DNA of 64,000 bases from Cymbomonas tetramitiformis (lineage: Eukaryota > Chlorophyta > Pyramimonadophyceae > Pyramimonadales > Pyramimonadaceae). Made by a program: the position numbers and the translations under genes. The stretch spans positions 124,001 to 188,000 of the forward strand of contig LGRX02027214.1 in the NCBI GenBank assembly GCA_001247695.2. Reading direction: 5' to 3'. Positions within the stretch are counted from its first letter, which is position 1. The number at the start of each line of letters is the position of its first letter. The notes under the pieces are model-generated. The model was not told the DNA's origin, did no database searches, and was given only the letters and a program-made list of their open reading frames with translations. Shown here piece by piece: positions 1 to 11,985 of this stretch.

Positions 1-1262
1 TTCCTAAAAAAGAGAACAGGGAGTGCGTCACTATTGATGTTGTTATGGATTTGTCCGGCTTTTTGTATGGGGCACATCTAATGTTATCTCGCGAGGTATT
101 GACAGAAGGACTCGCTCCTGACGAGATTGAGGTTTTCGATAGCAGGATACACGAGCAACAGAAGTTGTCCACTTATGGCCTTGTGACTATTAACGAGAGT
201 GGGGTTCAAACAGGCACGACCCTTTTGGAGCGATACAAGATGTTGGATCAGGAATTGAGTGCTCGCAACGTGGAGCGTCCTGTTGTCGAGATGACAGATA
301 ATCACGACAGTAGGTACGACGAGGACGTGATGTCTTTTTGTGAAAGTAAAGGGATAGTTCAGTGGAGTGAAAAAGCCAACACTTCCGGAAAGTTCCAAGC
401 ATTGGATCAAGTGAATAGGAAGTTGCATCAGGAGATTGAGAAAGCAGTCCGCGAGTTTAAGTTGGTTCGCTTGATGCAGCTCAAACTTATTCGGCCTACC
501 GTTGATATCAGTGACATATCTGTGGGTATGACCGACTTTGTGCGTATTTTCTGCAGTATATGGTTTTCTTGGTGCACCCCTATGGACAGAATAACTGCTT
601 TTCGTCGCGTCGGTATTTTTCAGAATGCCTTGGCTCCTGATCAGATTGATAGGACGAATTTCATATATCAACCTGAGGAAAAAACGACCCTCCAGGCACC
701 GCCCGACGTTGCGAACTTTTCAGGCTCCCCAGAGGGCCTACGAAAGGGGTCAGCAGAGTATCACAAGCGAAAATATGAGGCTATGAGAGAGCTTGCTAGG
801 AAGTGGCAAAAATATGAGACCTCTCCAGTTGAGCAGGGCATTTTGACTCCGGATGTTCTGCCTCCGCTTCCCCCGAAGCCGAGCAAGGGGAGGCTTTCTG
901 ATAAGAACGGTAGTTTCCAGTTCAATAATATCTTGTCTTTGAAACGGCAGAAGAAAGCGGAGCACGAGGCCCACAGACTGCAAGCCGAGTTCGCATCACT
1001 CCAGAGGGATCTTGCACGTGAACACCGTGAGGCGCACATTGCCGAAGCTGCTGCCGCCAAGGCTCAAGCTGCAGCTGAGTTGAGTTCAGCTTTTGATAAG
1101 TGTGGTAACGGGTGCAAGTGTAACTTGTTTGTGAATATGAAACCCGTGAGCTGTTGGGTTTCTAAGTTCAAGAAGTGTCCGATCTGCAATGAGATTAAGA
1201 AATCAAAGTGTGCCAAGGCAGAATGTAAGAGGCAGATAGTTGCTAGGGGTCCGGAATAGACT
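1..1262 (+). CDS. DDE-superfamily transposase, C-terminal part, cut by the window edge
   Basis: The reading frame is open from the left edge, so the methionine at 45 is probably internal. The last 404 residues are visible. Seen: an aspartate in an IDVVMDLSG-like strand next to the edge, then VVEMTDNHDSRYDEDV at about residues 80-95 and KANTSGKFQALDQVNRKLH at about 109-127. This layout (D-N-H-S/D-R, then N-T-S-x-x-x-Q-A-L-D-Q) is what pogo/Tigger-like DDE transposases show around their second and third catalytic regions. The C-terminus has a lysine-rich, Ala/Glu-rich coiled coil (about 305-345) and a cysteine-rich tail with ten cysteines that could bind zinc. Known of the family: DNA cut-and-paste. 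Inferred: the element may be recent, because this stretch has no internal stop. The N-terminal DNA-binding region lies outside the window. Confidence 0.6.
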
Positions 1263-2739
1263 TATTTTTACATAACATACGGTATATTATTATTTTTGAA
1301 CAATATAGAGCTCTCCATATCACTTCCTGCTTGTTTTTCTTGCCATATTGCCTGCTCTGGAACTCGGCCTATAGGGTTCCCCTGCTTTTGATACCCTCAC
1401 TTATGTTGCATGCTATAATTATTATCATTTTGCATTTCTCATCCCCCATGTGTAAAAATAACTAAAGAAGACTCATGTCCCGACAATATGCGCTATCGCG
1501 CGCGCGATTGCGCGAAATATCGGGTCAACGCGCGCCGAATCGCGCGGCCTTACATATAGGGTTCCCCCCACTGTACGATTTGAAGAACTTACACGCACCG
1601 CTGGAGCCCGGCCGCCGTAGATCCGTTAACACGGTCAGAGGAACAAACACAATCCTAAGCGAATGAGAATGCCGAGTGAACAAATGTAGATATAATGTTG
1701 ACGAGAACGCAGGAGCAACAAAAAACAAGAAAATACGTTTAACCAACAATGCCAAAAACCCAAAAGAAAAATGCTGGAAGTAATGAGCGCAGTGAAGTAC
1801 TAATAGCGCCGCCAAAATCAACCGCTGCGGCTGCGAGAAGTGTGAGAAAATGAAGGTATATACCGCGAGGCTTGCTGCTCAAATAACTTGCGTTTGAAAG
1901 TTCTCGTCAAGTGAGCTCACCCTACCTATATCAGCCAATGATATGCCAACGCAACGCAGCGCACACCCCGGTCCCCGGACCCGCAAATCGGGATCTGTCG
2001 AATCTCGATTCTTTGTCCTCGTTCGACTGCGACACAGAATGCACATCGTCACGTGACACGACTGCAACTATCACATGCCACACAGACTAGAAGTCGTCAC
2101 ATGTCGTAATTACTGGTACGAAAGTAATTTATGTTATCATTCAAAAAACGTGCATAAAGCTCAAACTTTTTTTTTTTGCAAATTTAGTTTTCGCACAAAT
2201 TTAAGTTACATCAAACTCTATACATCCATACCATAACATTCACTTTTCCAAAACATTTTATTGACGGGTGGTATACGAAGAATACTTTACTACGACTTGC
2301 GTTGGAATCCCCATGGCTCTAGTCACGAGAGGTGTCCTAGCAAGCTAAGCCACCTCGTGTCCGGTTGGTGGCGTATATTGCCTCTACTCCCGTGCTTTTC
2401 GATATCAGCCTTAACACTGTAATCGCTGCATATTCCATAACGCTGATCGCATGCGGCTTCCAGCCGACTCACCGAAGGTGCCAACATCCTTATTACAGCG
2501 AAGCCCGCTCAATTGTGATATGGGCATCTCGATATGAGATATGTCTCGTGTCTGGGCTGCGACGACCCGATGTTGAAACCGACTTCAAGTGTGAGGGAAG
2601 TACCGTATGGCGTGGCGGCATTCGTCAAATATACGTTGCATAAAAACTATTCGATCGAAACACTTTGTCATGTAATCGAATCGGTTTGGTCGGACGATGC
2701 CGTGTTTGAAAAACATGTTTGTCTTAAATATGTAACATA
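1263..2739. other. AT-rich spacer without a supported gene
   Basis: Only short chance ORFs are present. A cluster of CGCG-type words lies at 1494-1550, and a run of nine or more T residues near 2167. No splice-consistent coding exon was found. It may include the 3' end of the transposase element, but no terminal repeat could be paired. Confidence 0.4.
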
Positions 2740-2754
2740 TATATAATACGTTAT

Positions 2755-4790
2755 ATGCTGAGTTATGTGTCCATCATACAGTACACGCATTGCTGGAAGC
2801 ACATCGCGATTGGGCGCTCGTGGAAGTTGACGCCCGGAATGCCTTCAACGCGGTTTCTCGACGTTGAGTTTTTGAGGCAGTGGCTGTCAATTTCCTGGAC
2901 TGTGTGGAGTGACAGAATGTTGGTATCGGCAGGCAGCCAACCTTGGGTGGAGGGACGAGGATGGTAAATTTGATTGGCTGTCGTCCGAGGAGGGGACACA
3001 GCAAGGAGACCCGTTGTGACATTTTCTTTTTGCAGCACCTTTTGCAGCCTATGCTTGATACAATCTTAGAAGCACATCCCGCGTGATGTGGCTGTGATTA
3101 TATTCCTGGACGACGTTCGGTTGATTGGTCCTCCTGAGCTGGCACGGGCTGCTTATGACACACTTCGGCAGGGCATGTTTGACATCGGGCCGGATTGCAA
3201 CGTGATGAAAAGTAAGATTCTCTCCCCCTCCGGAGAATGCCCCGAGCTTTCAGGTGTTGTTGATAACAATGGCGTCCCTGTATACCAGGAGCTGCTTTGG
3301 CCTCGGAGGGGACTAAGGTGTTGGGAGTACCCGTTGGAGGTGATGCTTTCGTGTCCGAGGAATGCGGTACGATGGCAGTCTCAGCCGCATCGTCGGTCGT
3401 TCCGCTGCTGAATGCTCCCCAAGCGTAACTATTGTTGTTGCGTTTCTATGCCCATCGGATTTTTTTGCATTTGCATGCGTGGTGTGCGTCTCGATCTTCT
3501 TCAATTGGGTGCTCGTTACACTTCGACGAGGCAGTGCAGCGCAGCTTACGGCGGATTCTGGGATGCCCCGTTGCCGTTGAACGAGGAGTCGGTGGTCATC
3601 CGAGTCCTACGGCCTGGGGAGCGGGGGTCTCATCCACCCAACGAACGGCTGTCATTGGCAGGGTGGGTGATCATGCGTAGGTTCTTGGGGTCAGGTGTGC
3701 GCTCGTATGCGGCTTGGGGTGTCAGCCTTGGAGGACGAGTGCGGCCTCCCTCCAGTCTTTGCAGTCACGGAGACGGTTTGGCGGCGGGAAGGTTGGAACA
3801 AAGCCTGCATTCCTCACTACATGCGGTTGGCACGTCCGCGCACAACCGGTTGAGGCCCGGAGACGCGGAGAGATGATAATCCCTTCCCGTCAGTGGGTTG
3901 GCCTGAGTTGGATTCAGAGCATGGGTCGGTGGGCTAGTCTCTTTGCGCAGCGTGCCCAAAATTAAGTTGCAGAAGAACCTTTCTGCGGTCTTGAACGGAT
4001 CCGACTGGCTTGGTTTATTTCACTTGCCTCTTGAGCTCGGTTGCTTTATTTAATGTACCTTTCCCAACGTGGCGCCACTGCTCACTTGGCACCCATCCCG
4101 CGCGTCGCCTTCTTTTCGGCTTCCACCCACTCAGGCAGTTGTCGCCTTGGCGTTGCAATTGGGTGCCCCGTTCCATCATTCTAGCTGGCGTGCATACATG
4201 TGTATGTGGTGCTTACATTGACCCCTTTGGCTACCGCTACCTTGTCTGTAGCCGGCGTGGATGGGCTATCGCGGCACATCATGCAGTTCGTGATGGGTTG
4301 GCATCTAAGCTGCAGCAAGTTTGATCCAGCCTTTGTCATCACGGAGGATCGCAATCATGATGGGTATTCGCTTGATTGGAAACCCGACATCACAGTGCTC
4401 AACCTCGATGGACGCGGCAGACGACATATCGTGATTGGCGTGAGCCTTCCCTTCACTTGGTGTGCCTCGTATGTGGACCCGGCTGCTCGGGAGCCGCTGC
4501 GGGCTGCGGCGGTACATGAGCGCGCCAAGAGGGCATTGTGCGGAGCAATCTGGACTCACACGCTTGTGCCTTGTTTTGCGATGGAGTGTTTTGGAGGTTT
4601 GGGGAAACGTCGGCGCGGAAGTTCTTCGACAGTTGTGTACAGCGCGGGCAATTATTCAAGGACGAGGAGGATGCAACATGGATCACGCGGAGCTTTTCGA
4701 CATATTGGTTGCAGCGGATAGTGGTTGCCTTGCACGGCTCGCAGGGCTACGGAATTTCTTGCAGGGCTAGTCATTACTATCCGCATTGGT
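2755..4790 (+). pseudogene. Non-LTR retrotransposon reverse transcriptase with C-terminal zinc/nuclease region, broken
   Basis: Reverse-transcriptase landmarks appear in order but in different frames. ALVEVDARNAFNAVSR (about 2810-2860) is motif A. SSEEGTQQGDPL followed by a stop (about 2980-3015) is motif B. VIIFLDDVRLIGPPE (about 3090-3140) is motif C, carrying LDD. Around 3300-3410 the TKVLGVPVG region follows. Further down, CVCGAYIDPFGYRYLVCSRRG (4198-4260) with HH-AVRDGLA looks like the zinc-binding segment these elements carry after the RT. DWKPDITVLNLDG with IVIGVSLPF (about 4375-4450) resembles the PD-(D/E)XK-like nuclease of R2-type elements. Several frameshifts and stops show it is dead. 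The family (a LINE with a restriction-like endonuclease) is inferred from this order; the exact clade is not resolved. Confidence 0.65.
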
Positions 4791-5284
4791 GAACGCCGGG
4801 AATTTGCATGATTTTTACATTAATCACTCACCGTTAAGAAAACCGTATATTCCAGGTCAGCCAGCTTTTCGCATCGAGTTGGGTACCCCCCCGCGCCGGC
4901 CTATGGATAGTGGACCGCGATCTCGTGAGCCAGCCAGCGAATTCCATAACCATCCACGTGGACACCTTCCATAGCCAGCCCTATTTCTTAAGGTTTTCAA
5001 TTTCCGAGAAAATGGACCCTGAGAGCCGTGCGCAACTTAAAAAAGCAAGAATTAGATGACGACATCCTCTCTGAAACAGACTATCAGGACCTTAAACCTT
5101 TAAGACCCGTTTTGTTCAAAAAAAACATGAAAATCGTCAAATATACCATATTTGTCAATTTTCCCAGCAAAACTTTCTTAGTTTAAGAAATGCCTCTCCA
5201 GCTAGGCAGCCAGCGGCCATTTTCCTTATTTCAGGCCATCTCATAAGTCGGAAAATCCAGCCAGCTTTTCTCATCGAGTTGGGC
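4791..5284. other. Spacer with a short duplicated word
   Basis: No gene seen. The words CCAGCCAGCTTTTCGCATCG (from about 4857) and CCAGCCAGCTTTTCTCATCG (from about 5258) are near-identical direct copies, so the tract is probably the tail of a repeat family. Confidence 0.35.
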
Positions 5285-5477
5285 ATCCTAAACGTCATTT
5301 CTTCTAGAAACATTCTTCTTATCTCAATGCCATACCACGATGACCAAGTCTTCCTCACCACATCTGCTATCTCCGAGCAGACATCACGCGCGAGGTCTGC
5401 CATGCCCGTCACGTCTGTCACGCCTGCCACCAGCTGAACAACCCCAGCTTCGGTACCACGAGAAGCCGGCGTTTGTT
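5285..5477. repeat. Dispersed repeat, copy 1 (partner at 19757-19949)
   Basis: About 190 bp, beginning GCATCCTAAACGTCATTTC and ending GAAGCCGGCGTTTGTTACA, recur nearly unchanged and in the same orientation at 19757-19949. Flanking sequence differs on both sides. The minus strand gives a short open frame with the words DVVRKTWSSWY in both copies, but I see no other coding evidence. Confidence 0.8.
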
Positions 5478-5771
5478 ACAGCTGTCGCAAACGCGTGCAT
5501 ATGATGGGACAAATACGGACAGTCCCGAGCGATATCAATGTTCACATATGTATCTGGCATGGTCTCAACATACACATAGGTTCGTAATAATCAATGTATA
5601 CTCCAGCATGGCAAGTGATCTTAGAGCTACAAATTTTTTGAAATTCTGATATTCTGAAATAACATGCAAGGCTCTCATATGCAAGCCCAAATTTCTCACA
5701 TCCCCCATCTGTAGCTGCTGCCTGCAGTAGCACAGCCCTAAATATGGGCTTGTTCGGCATACTGCGTCGTG

Positions 5772-6538
5772 TCACCATCTGCCATAAACCTGCCCAAGCT
5801 GAAGGTGAACACACCAATACCATCCGTCTTCACCACCTTGTAACATGCTGGCTTTCACCAGAGGATTCTTAAATACCAAGACCCACATACACCTGCGACC
5901 AATGGGTCCATGTTCCAGATGTCCAATCACATGCAGACGTCCGGCCTTACTCAGTCGCCTGAAGTAGGCTGCTCTGCTCTCTGTCATATCTGTCAAATAA
6001 TAAGAGGGAACATGTACACATGCCACCACACGACTGACCATAACTGCCAGTGGAAACGCTATATCCAGCGCAGCAAACCAAGGAGACGTTATCACTGCGT
6101 CACAGACACCATACTTCTCCTTCCAAATGCGATAGTTGCCCGACTGAAGTGCATCACGAGCCTCAGACCAGCCCAATTGAGGGTTCCAATCATTGTCCAT
6201 GAACCTCAAGTGCGACCACTGCTCCATCATCACCTCACTGATGACTCCAGTCCCCGCCCATGGGTCCCACATGCCATCAATGGACTTCAGTCCACCTCTG
6301 TCGCCAAGCGTCTCACCTCTGAAGGCACAGTGATGATAAGCTCCAGGCCCCACTGTAGTGCGCTAGCCTCGCGCACCTGAGCTCTTGTCATATGTCTCAA
6401 TTCTCCTCGCTTCTCAATTTCTTCTTCAGCCAAAGCAGGCACTAAAGGTGCATTCCTCAATTGTCTCGCTTTTGTCTTCTGCTCCCGATACTTCTTGCTC
6501 AGTACAGTTCGGTGCCCTTTATTCCAGTGTCCAGGCAT
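5772..6538 (-). pseudogene. Methyltransferase-like domain of a retroelement polyprotein
   Basis: The minus strand encodes two overlapping frames. The first (6287-6538) ends in TRAQVREASALQWGLELI. The second (5772-6353) contains DPWAGTGVIS, a glycine-rich motif I like that of SAM-dependent methyltransferases, then CDAVITSPWFA (about 6080-6110), equivalent to the catalytic (D/N/S)PP(Y/F)-type motif IV with one proline changed to W. The frame shift between the two, and the lack of an upstream start, indicate a decayed copy. It lies 3' of the PHD finger on the same strand, and both seem to be parts of one element. I infer an N6-adenine-type enzyme; the substrate is not known. Most likely not functional. 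Confidence 0.5.
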
Positions 6539-6762
6539 ATTATGAATATCCTCACTATCTCAGAGAGCTTGTCCTGCCTGCCCCAATCCACCTGATATTG
6601 CATGTGGAGGAACAGGTCCTTCTCCTCCAACAATATGTCCCTGGAAGAAAGGGCTTGCCATGGCTGGGACCTGTTTCCCTTCACCACGCGACGAGGACCT
6701 ACATCTGCTGGATGGCAGCAGACGCGTGTCTGAGGACAACTTCTCGTTCAACTGTTGTTCTT

Positions 6763-7500
6763 TCATCCCCAGTCGGTCCTCCAAAACGCGAGAGGTCGTA
6801 TCTTCGACTGCTGGGTCAGCACCTTGGCGTTGGCAGCTTGCATCCCCGTGCCTGAGCACCTGGGACATAGCCACTCGCCCTCTGGAACCTCTGATAATGC
6901 TGGGATGAGGCACCATAAATGATACCCTCTGTTGCACGCGTCGCACGACAACATCTCCGCTTCCCCGTCAGCTTTCCTGCACACTTCACATGCAAAGTGT
7001 TTGCTGGGCACGGCTGCGCTGCAGTCATACTGATCTTTGACCTGCAGATGGCACGGTGCGATACTCTGCACGGTGCTCTTCTCCTTGAGTTTGGCGGCGT
7101 CCTCGGGCACCACCACACCATCCCGCTGTATCTTCACCGACTTGAGGATGGCTGGCTTGGTACGCCACTTCCATACCACTGCGAGGCTTCTGTCTGATGC
7201 ACACGAAGTCTCCCACCTTGAACTGATGTGGCCTGGGTTCATACCCAACACCCCTTCTGCCTTCATAATGTAGGGTATCTCGAATTCTCGATGCTGGGCA
7301 ACCTCAAGACTGCAGCCTGCATGAATTGTACCATCAGTCGCCTCACCACGCACCTGCGCTCTCTGCAACAGTGCTGAATATATCAGCTGGACTGTATATT
7401 CGGTGAGACATATAATCAGAATAGATAGCCCTTGAGAATACTCAGTCTTCCCGTTATATGTTCGGGGTCTAGGGTTCCGGGACCGGTGACAGTCATACAC
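6763..7500 (-). pseudogene. Retroelement pol fragment with a PHD finger
   Basis: A 245-residue frame carries CEVCRKADGEAEMLSCDACN, then RGYHLWCLIPAL and EVPEGEWLCPRC near 6850-7000: C-x2-C, C-x2-C, H-x2-C and C-x2-C in PHD-finger spacing. Upstream text (VVVPEDAAKLKEK, IAPCHLQVKDQYD) reads as a linker. The alternative frame at 7025-7216 holds VGDFVCIRQKPRSG, a phrase usual near the end of retroelement integrases, so the coding path changes frame around 7190. PHD fingers normally read histone H3 tails; in a retroelement this would suggest chromatin targeting of integration, which is inference. The frame changes mark it as decayed. Confidence 0.6.
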
Positions 7501-7790
7501 CCTAACTATAGGAATGACAGTCGGGGCGTCACTTCCAGCACACCAACTAGGGTGGTGGCTGGCAAACTAGGTGGTCACGGAACTGAAACAAACACCTACT
7601 CAGCTTCGGTGGAAATAAGCATCCTACAGGAGAACCTGTCCTTTCTGGCAGGGTAACTCCTGAAACTAGCAGTCAGTGAGGCATACTGCAGAATACAGAT
7701 ACAGTTAAAACCCTAAATTAAGCCCATCTTGGGGTAACCTGAACCAACAGCATCACAATCTGGAGGCAGGCTAATCCAATCCCGTCAACT
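7501..7790. other. Spacer, nothing recognised
   Basis: No coding frame with support. It lies between the pol/PHD remnant and the Gag-like remnant on the same strand, and may be internal to one element. Confidence 0.3.
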
Positions 7791-9540
7791 CTAGCCACGT
7801 TGAGAGTGCCCGGGAGAGCCGGTGCCTCTGTTACAGCGCCCAGGAGAGCTGGTACCACTGTTTGGCAAATCATGCGTAGAGCAAAATGAGAAAGTTGAGA
7901 AAGTGCCGATGTTTCTGTAGTCAGTTGCACCGGGTGCAACCAGTCGGGTCCTGCGCTCGATTGCTGAAGAAGACGCATCCTCGTCCAACTCGCCCCAGGC
8001 GGGTGGCGCATAGATCGGCGACGGTGGAGCACCACCCGGCGAAGGCGGCACGGTAACGATCGGAGCGGCTTCGGGCGGTTGCGAGGGACCCGGGTACCAC
8101 GTCCAAAGGGTGCCGAGATAACCTCCATGGTCGTTGGGGTACCACCCCTCCGGCCGCCAATAGAGCGCCGGCGGGACGGCCGTGGGCTTCAGCACACCAG
8201 CACCACCGACCTCGTCGCCGGTGTGCTCCGGTGTTGCTGATGATGCTTGCGCGGAGTGACCTTGGGAAGGCATGGCAGTTGCACAAACAACGAAAAGCAA
8301 GCAGACTGCGAGAGATGTGAGGGCGGAGAACCCAAAACCCATTGGCGGTCTGCCGCACCCCAACCAAGGCTTGCCGCGGTGTCGGAAGACCCTCGTCGTC
8401 TTCTCCGGAGTCGTCTGCTGCCACGGAAACCGAATCCACGGACGCAACGGCCCCCATGCTGTGCATCGCGAGGGTCGGCTCCGGTCCCGTTAGGTCCAAG
8501 CTGACCGCGAATTTTTCCGTGAAGGACACGTGCGGCTCGTGTGCGTGCAACGCGCTGACGGGGTATAACCCCTCGTCGGACACCACCGACTGCGGAGCGG
8601 AGGGCGGTGCTGGCGGCGGTGGTACGCCACCTTCCCCGAAGGCTTCCCACGGAAGGTCTGCGGGAAGTTGCCGTGCTCGGGAAGAGGCTTCGCTGCGAAG
8701 CGGATTCCGTCACCATGTCCACCTCGTCCGATGGCGTTCTTCTTGTCGTTGCGGGTCGTGAAGCCCTTCGTGTCGTCGATACGGTTGTGAAGGGCTTTGA
8801 TCTTTTTCTTCATATCGAAGAGCTGGTCGCGGAGCTCGTTGAAGACGGTCTTGTTTTCGCCGTCGCTCTGCTCAGTCAGGGTGAGGGCGGAGTACGTGCG
8901 CGCAGCAGGCGGGACGTGCGAATCCGTCCCGTTTTGTGCGTAGCACTCACGGGTCCATTGCTGAATGGTGGCAAGGGACTCCGCCGCACGTTGGTCGTGC
9001 AGCAAAAGCCGGTTGACAACCGGGGCATAGAAGACCGGGTCGAGTGACTTGATGAACATGGACTTGACCTCCGTGTCGTCGAGGGTGCTCTTCCGTCGAG
9101 CAGACCGAAGAGCGGCGTTGAAGGCGGCGATAGTCCGCGACGGGTCGAACTGGTTGATCTTGATGGCCAGAAGGTCTGCGGTGCCCTGAAAGGGTCCGCC
9201 GGAATCCAGAAGCATCCTGGCGATCTCCAGCAACACCCGTTTCCCATCAAACGGGTGTGCCTCCGCCGAAGACTCCATCCAGTCTGCCGCGGGCGACACC
9301 GGAGCGATAATGTACTCAAGTGTTGAGAACAACAGCTTGTTCGCCTCAGCGCGGACGGTCAGGGTGGCATTCTCCAGGTCGAACAGGGAAGAAAACGCGT
9401 CCTCCTCAGTGACGAAAATGTCCCGTAGCGCCAGGACCAGACGGGCGAAGACGGAGCCGACGTTCGACTCCGTACCGTTAAAACGCCCATGTTTGTCGTC
9501 GTACACCTTCTTGATGACGAGCTTGCTTGCTGGAGAGTTG
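7791..9540 (-). pseudogene. Gag-like polyprotein of a retrotransposon, frameshifted
   Basis: The minus frame entering at about 9540 runs through ADWMESSAEAHPFDGKRVLL, LLAIKINQFDPSRTIAAFN and FIKSLDPVFYAPVVNRLLL. This helical layout resembles capsid (Gag) proteins of LTR retrotransposons. A glutamine/lysine-rich segment follows (DQLFDMKKKIKALHNRIDD). Near 8610 the natural-looking path jumps to another frame (VSDEGLYPVSALHAHEPHVS), and near 8430 again to a frame with a hydrophobic stretch (SLAVCLLFVVCATAM) and proline-rich text. No CCHC knuckle, protease or RT was found attached. The frame at its 5' end overlaps, in antisense, the DUF4216-like fragment that starts near 9541, so the retroelement seems to have inserted into that older element. 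Confidence 0.55.
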
Positions 9541-9810
9541 TACACCTTACTCAAGTGCGATTGGCTTGCAAAGCCGACCGAGAAACAGATCAAGGCCTAC
9601 CGTCTACGAAACTCCATTCTCGGCCCGGATGATTTGACTAGGACGGTCTACACCTTCAACCCGCACGTTGACCCAGCAGCCTTTGAGCACAAGGAGCCAT
9701 TCATATTACCCAATCGAGTAGAACAACAAGTTGTTATTGTGCCACATCCGTGCATGGAGACCGCCGTTATTCTCGACCCAACGGCCGACTTCTTTGAGTG
9801 CATAGGATGA
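9541..9810 (+). pseudogene. DUF4216-like fragment of a CACTA-type transposon protein
   Basis: From 9541 the plus frame reads LLKCDWLAKPTEKQ, then FEHKEPFILPNRVEQQVVIV and HPCMETAVILDPTADFFE before a stop at about 9808. The same layout is found at 18598-18949, where identical words (HPCMETAV-LDP-ADFFE) occur. The pattern K-C-x-W, then EPFIL-x(6)-QQV, then a terminal V-(I/V)-L strand fits the DUF4216 domain that accompanies plant CACTA transposases; this match is from memory. The N-terminal part is missing, replaced by antisense Gag sequence, so this is a truncated remnant. Confidence 0.5.
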
Positions 9811-9828
9811 CATTAGAATGTTAAATGT

Positions 9829-10947
9829 GTGATAATGACATGCTAACACTGACGTGCTATCGGCGTCCTAAGAACATGCTAGCGACATACTAACGTCCCT
9901 ACCTTTCCGAGGAATTCCGCTCGCTTACCACCTGACCCGAATCGCATCATACTCCGTGGCATATCCTTCCCCTGCCCTTCTAATCACCATATAACATGTT
10001 CCTGGTGATCTACGCACCCCCACATGCCTCACCACTCACTACCCCTCAAGTTGGCGCGAACACATGCTTAAGGCGCAGTGGCGTTAGCATGCCTTTAGCA
10101 TGTCTGATGTGTGATAATGACATGCTAACACTGACGTGCTATCGGCGTCCTAAGAACATGCTAGCGACATACTAACGTCCCTACCTTTCCGAGGAATTCC
10201 GCTCGCTTACCACCTGACCCGAATCGCATCATACTCCGTGGCATATCCTTCCCCTGCCCTTCTAATCACCATATAACATGTTCCTGGTGATCTACGCACC
10301 CCCACATGCCTCACCACTCACTACCCCTCAAGTTGGCGCGAACGCATGCTTAAGGCGCAGTGGCGTTAGCATGCCTTTAGCATGTGTGGTGTGTGATAAT
10401 GACATGCTAACACTGACGTGCTATCGGCGTCCTAAGAACATGCTAGCGACATACTAACGTCCCTACCTTTCCGAGGAATTCCGCTCGCTTACCACCTGAC
10501 CCGAATCGCATCATACTCCGTGGCATATCCTTCCCCTGCCCTTCTAATCACCATATAACATGTTCCTGGTGATCTACGCACCCCCACATGCCTCACCACT
10601 CACTACCCCTCAAGTTGGCGCGAACACATGCTTAAGGCGCAGTGGCGTTAGCATGCCTTTAGCATGTCTGGTGTGTGATAATGACATGCTAACACTGACG
10701 TGCTATCGGCGTCCTAAGAACATGCTAGCGACATACTAACGTCCCTACCTTTCCGAGGAACTCCGCTCGCTTACCACCTGACCCGAATCGCATCATACTC
10801 CGTGGCATATCCTTCCCCTGCCCTTCTAATCACCATATAACATGTTCCTGGTGATCTACGCACCCCCACTGCCTCACCACTCACTACCCCTCAAGTTGGC
10901 GCGAACACATGCTTAAGGCGCAGTGGCGTTAGCATGCCTTTAGCATG
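9829..10947. repeat. 282-bp tandem satellite, four copies
   Basis: The word GTGATAATGACATGCTAACA starts at 9829, 10111, 10393 and 10675, exactly 282 bp apart each time. Copies differ by only a few bases (for example one base lost near 10869). Each copy contains the words CATGCTAA and TTAGCATG in opposite orientations near its ends. No ORF of note spans the array. Confidence 0.95.
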
Positions 10948-11090
10948 GAATTGCTAACACACCTATGGGGCTTTAGCATGCCGTTAGCACGCATGCTAAC
11001 ACCTATCTGGCGTTAGCATGTCATAGCATGTCCATGGCACGCGTTTAGCATGTCGTTAGCAGCATACTAACGTTTTCCAGGACCGTAGGG
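10948..11090. repeat. TTAGCATG/CATGCTAA-rich tail of the satellite
   Basis: After the fourth satellite copy, TTAGCATG-like words and their reverse complements recur about ten times in 140 bp (for example GCTTTAGCATGCCGTTAGCA). They look like the degenerate edge or the ancestral short unit of the 282-bp array. Confidence 0.6.
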
Positions 11091-11985
11091 TTGGCGGCCC
11101 GCTCGTCGAAGGACTCCTTCGCTAGACGTCTGACCTAGTCGAGGAACATCGCTCCCGCTGATTGGACGGCCGGTGCAGTCGCAACCGTAGGAGTGGCTGG
11201 TGTGGTTGCATGTCTGGCTGCGACATCGTCGAAAATGATAACTAGTGAGCGGCGTGCGGCTGCAGTGTGCGATCTCGTAGAAGTACCCATGACGAAATGA
11301 CTACTGTACCACCTGCCTGCTTCTATAAATATTTAGGTCACATTCTATCGTTCTGACAGCATTCGAAATACGCGCTGTAATTAACCCGATTATAAAAACA
11401 ACTCGAGCCCTTCGTGTTTTCTGATTGGCCTACGCGTTCACGCGACCTTGCGAGTCATGTCGCTTCGACGTACATAAAACTGAATGCTGCCTCACTTCAC
11501 GACACTCGTCGGTTTATAAGTGTTTTACTCCCCTCCAGTCCCTCACAAGCGTCCTGATCAACGATCCCAGTGACTTGCTTGCGGTTTCGACGGTCTCGTG
11601 CGTCGTCCTCGTGACCTCTTGAATGAGCCCCGGGGCATTCCGAAGCCGGCTCGATGACCCTGCCAGTCATTTTCTGCCAGTCGGATATAAATCAAGCGAA
11701 GGTAAGGAAACATAACCAAAAGTACGCATTAATAACCAAAGGTAACCAGAAGTAAGGGAAAACCTATTCCTAGTGCATGACGAAGTCCCTCGACACCACG
11801 ATTAACTCGGCATCGTGACTAGGCAAGATCTGACGTTCCTATCCTCCTCGCTTGAATTTTGCCAACTTTTACCAGGCGGCATCCATCGTCCATTTGAGAC
11901 AGTTCGAGTCGATCGGAGCTTCGCTATGGCCATTTCAAAATTTGCCAACTTTTACCATGGCCCACTTTTACGAGCGGGTCAGATT
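11091..11985. other. Spacer without a supported gene
   Basis: Short frames only. Words such as AACCAAAGGTAACCAGAAGTA near 11730 are locally repetitive. No splice-consistent coding exon seen. Confidence 0.3.
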
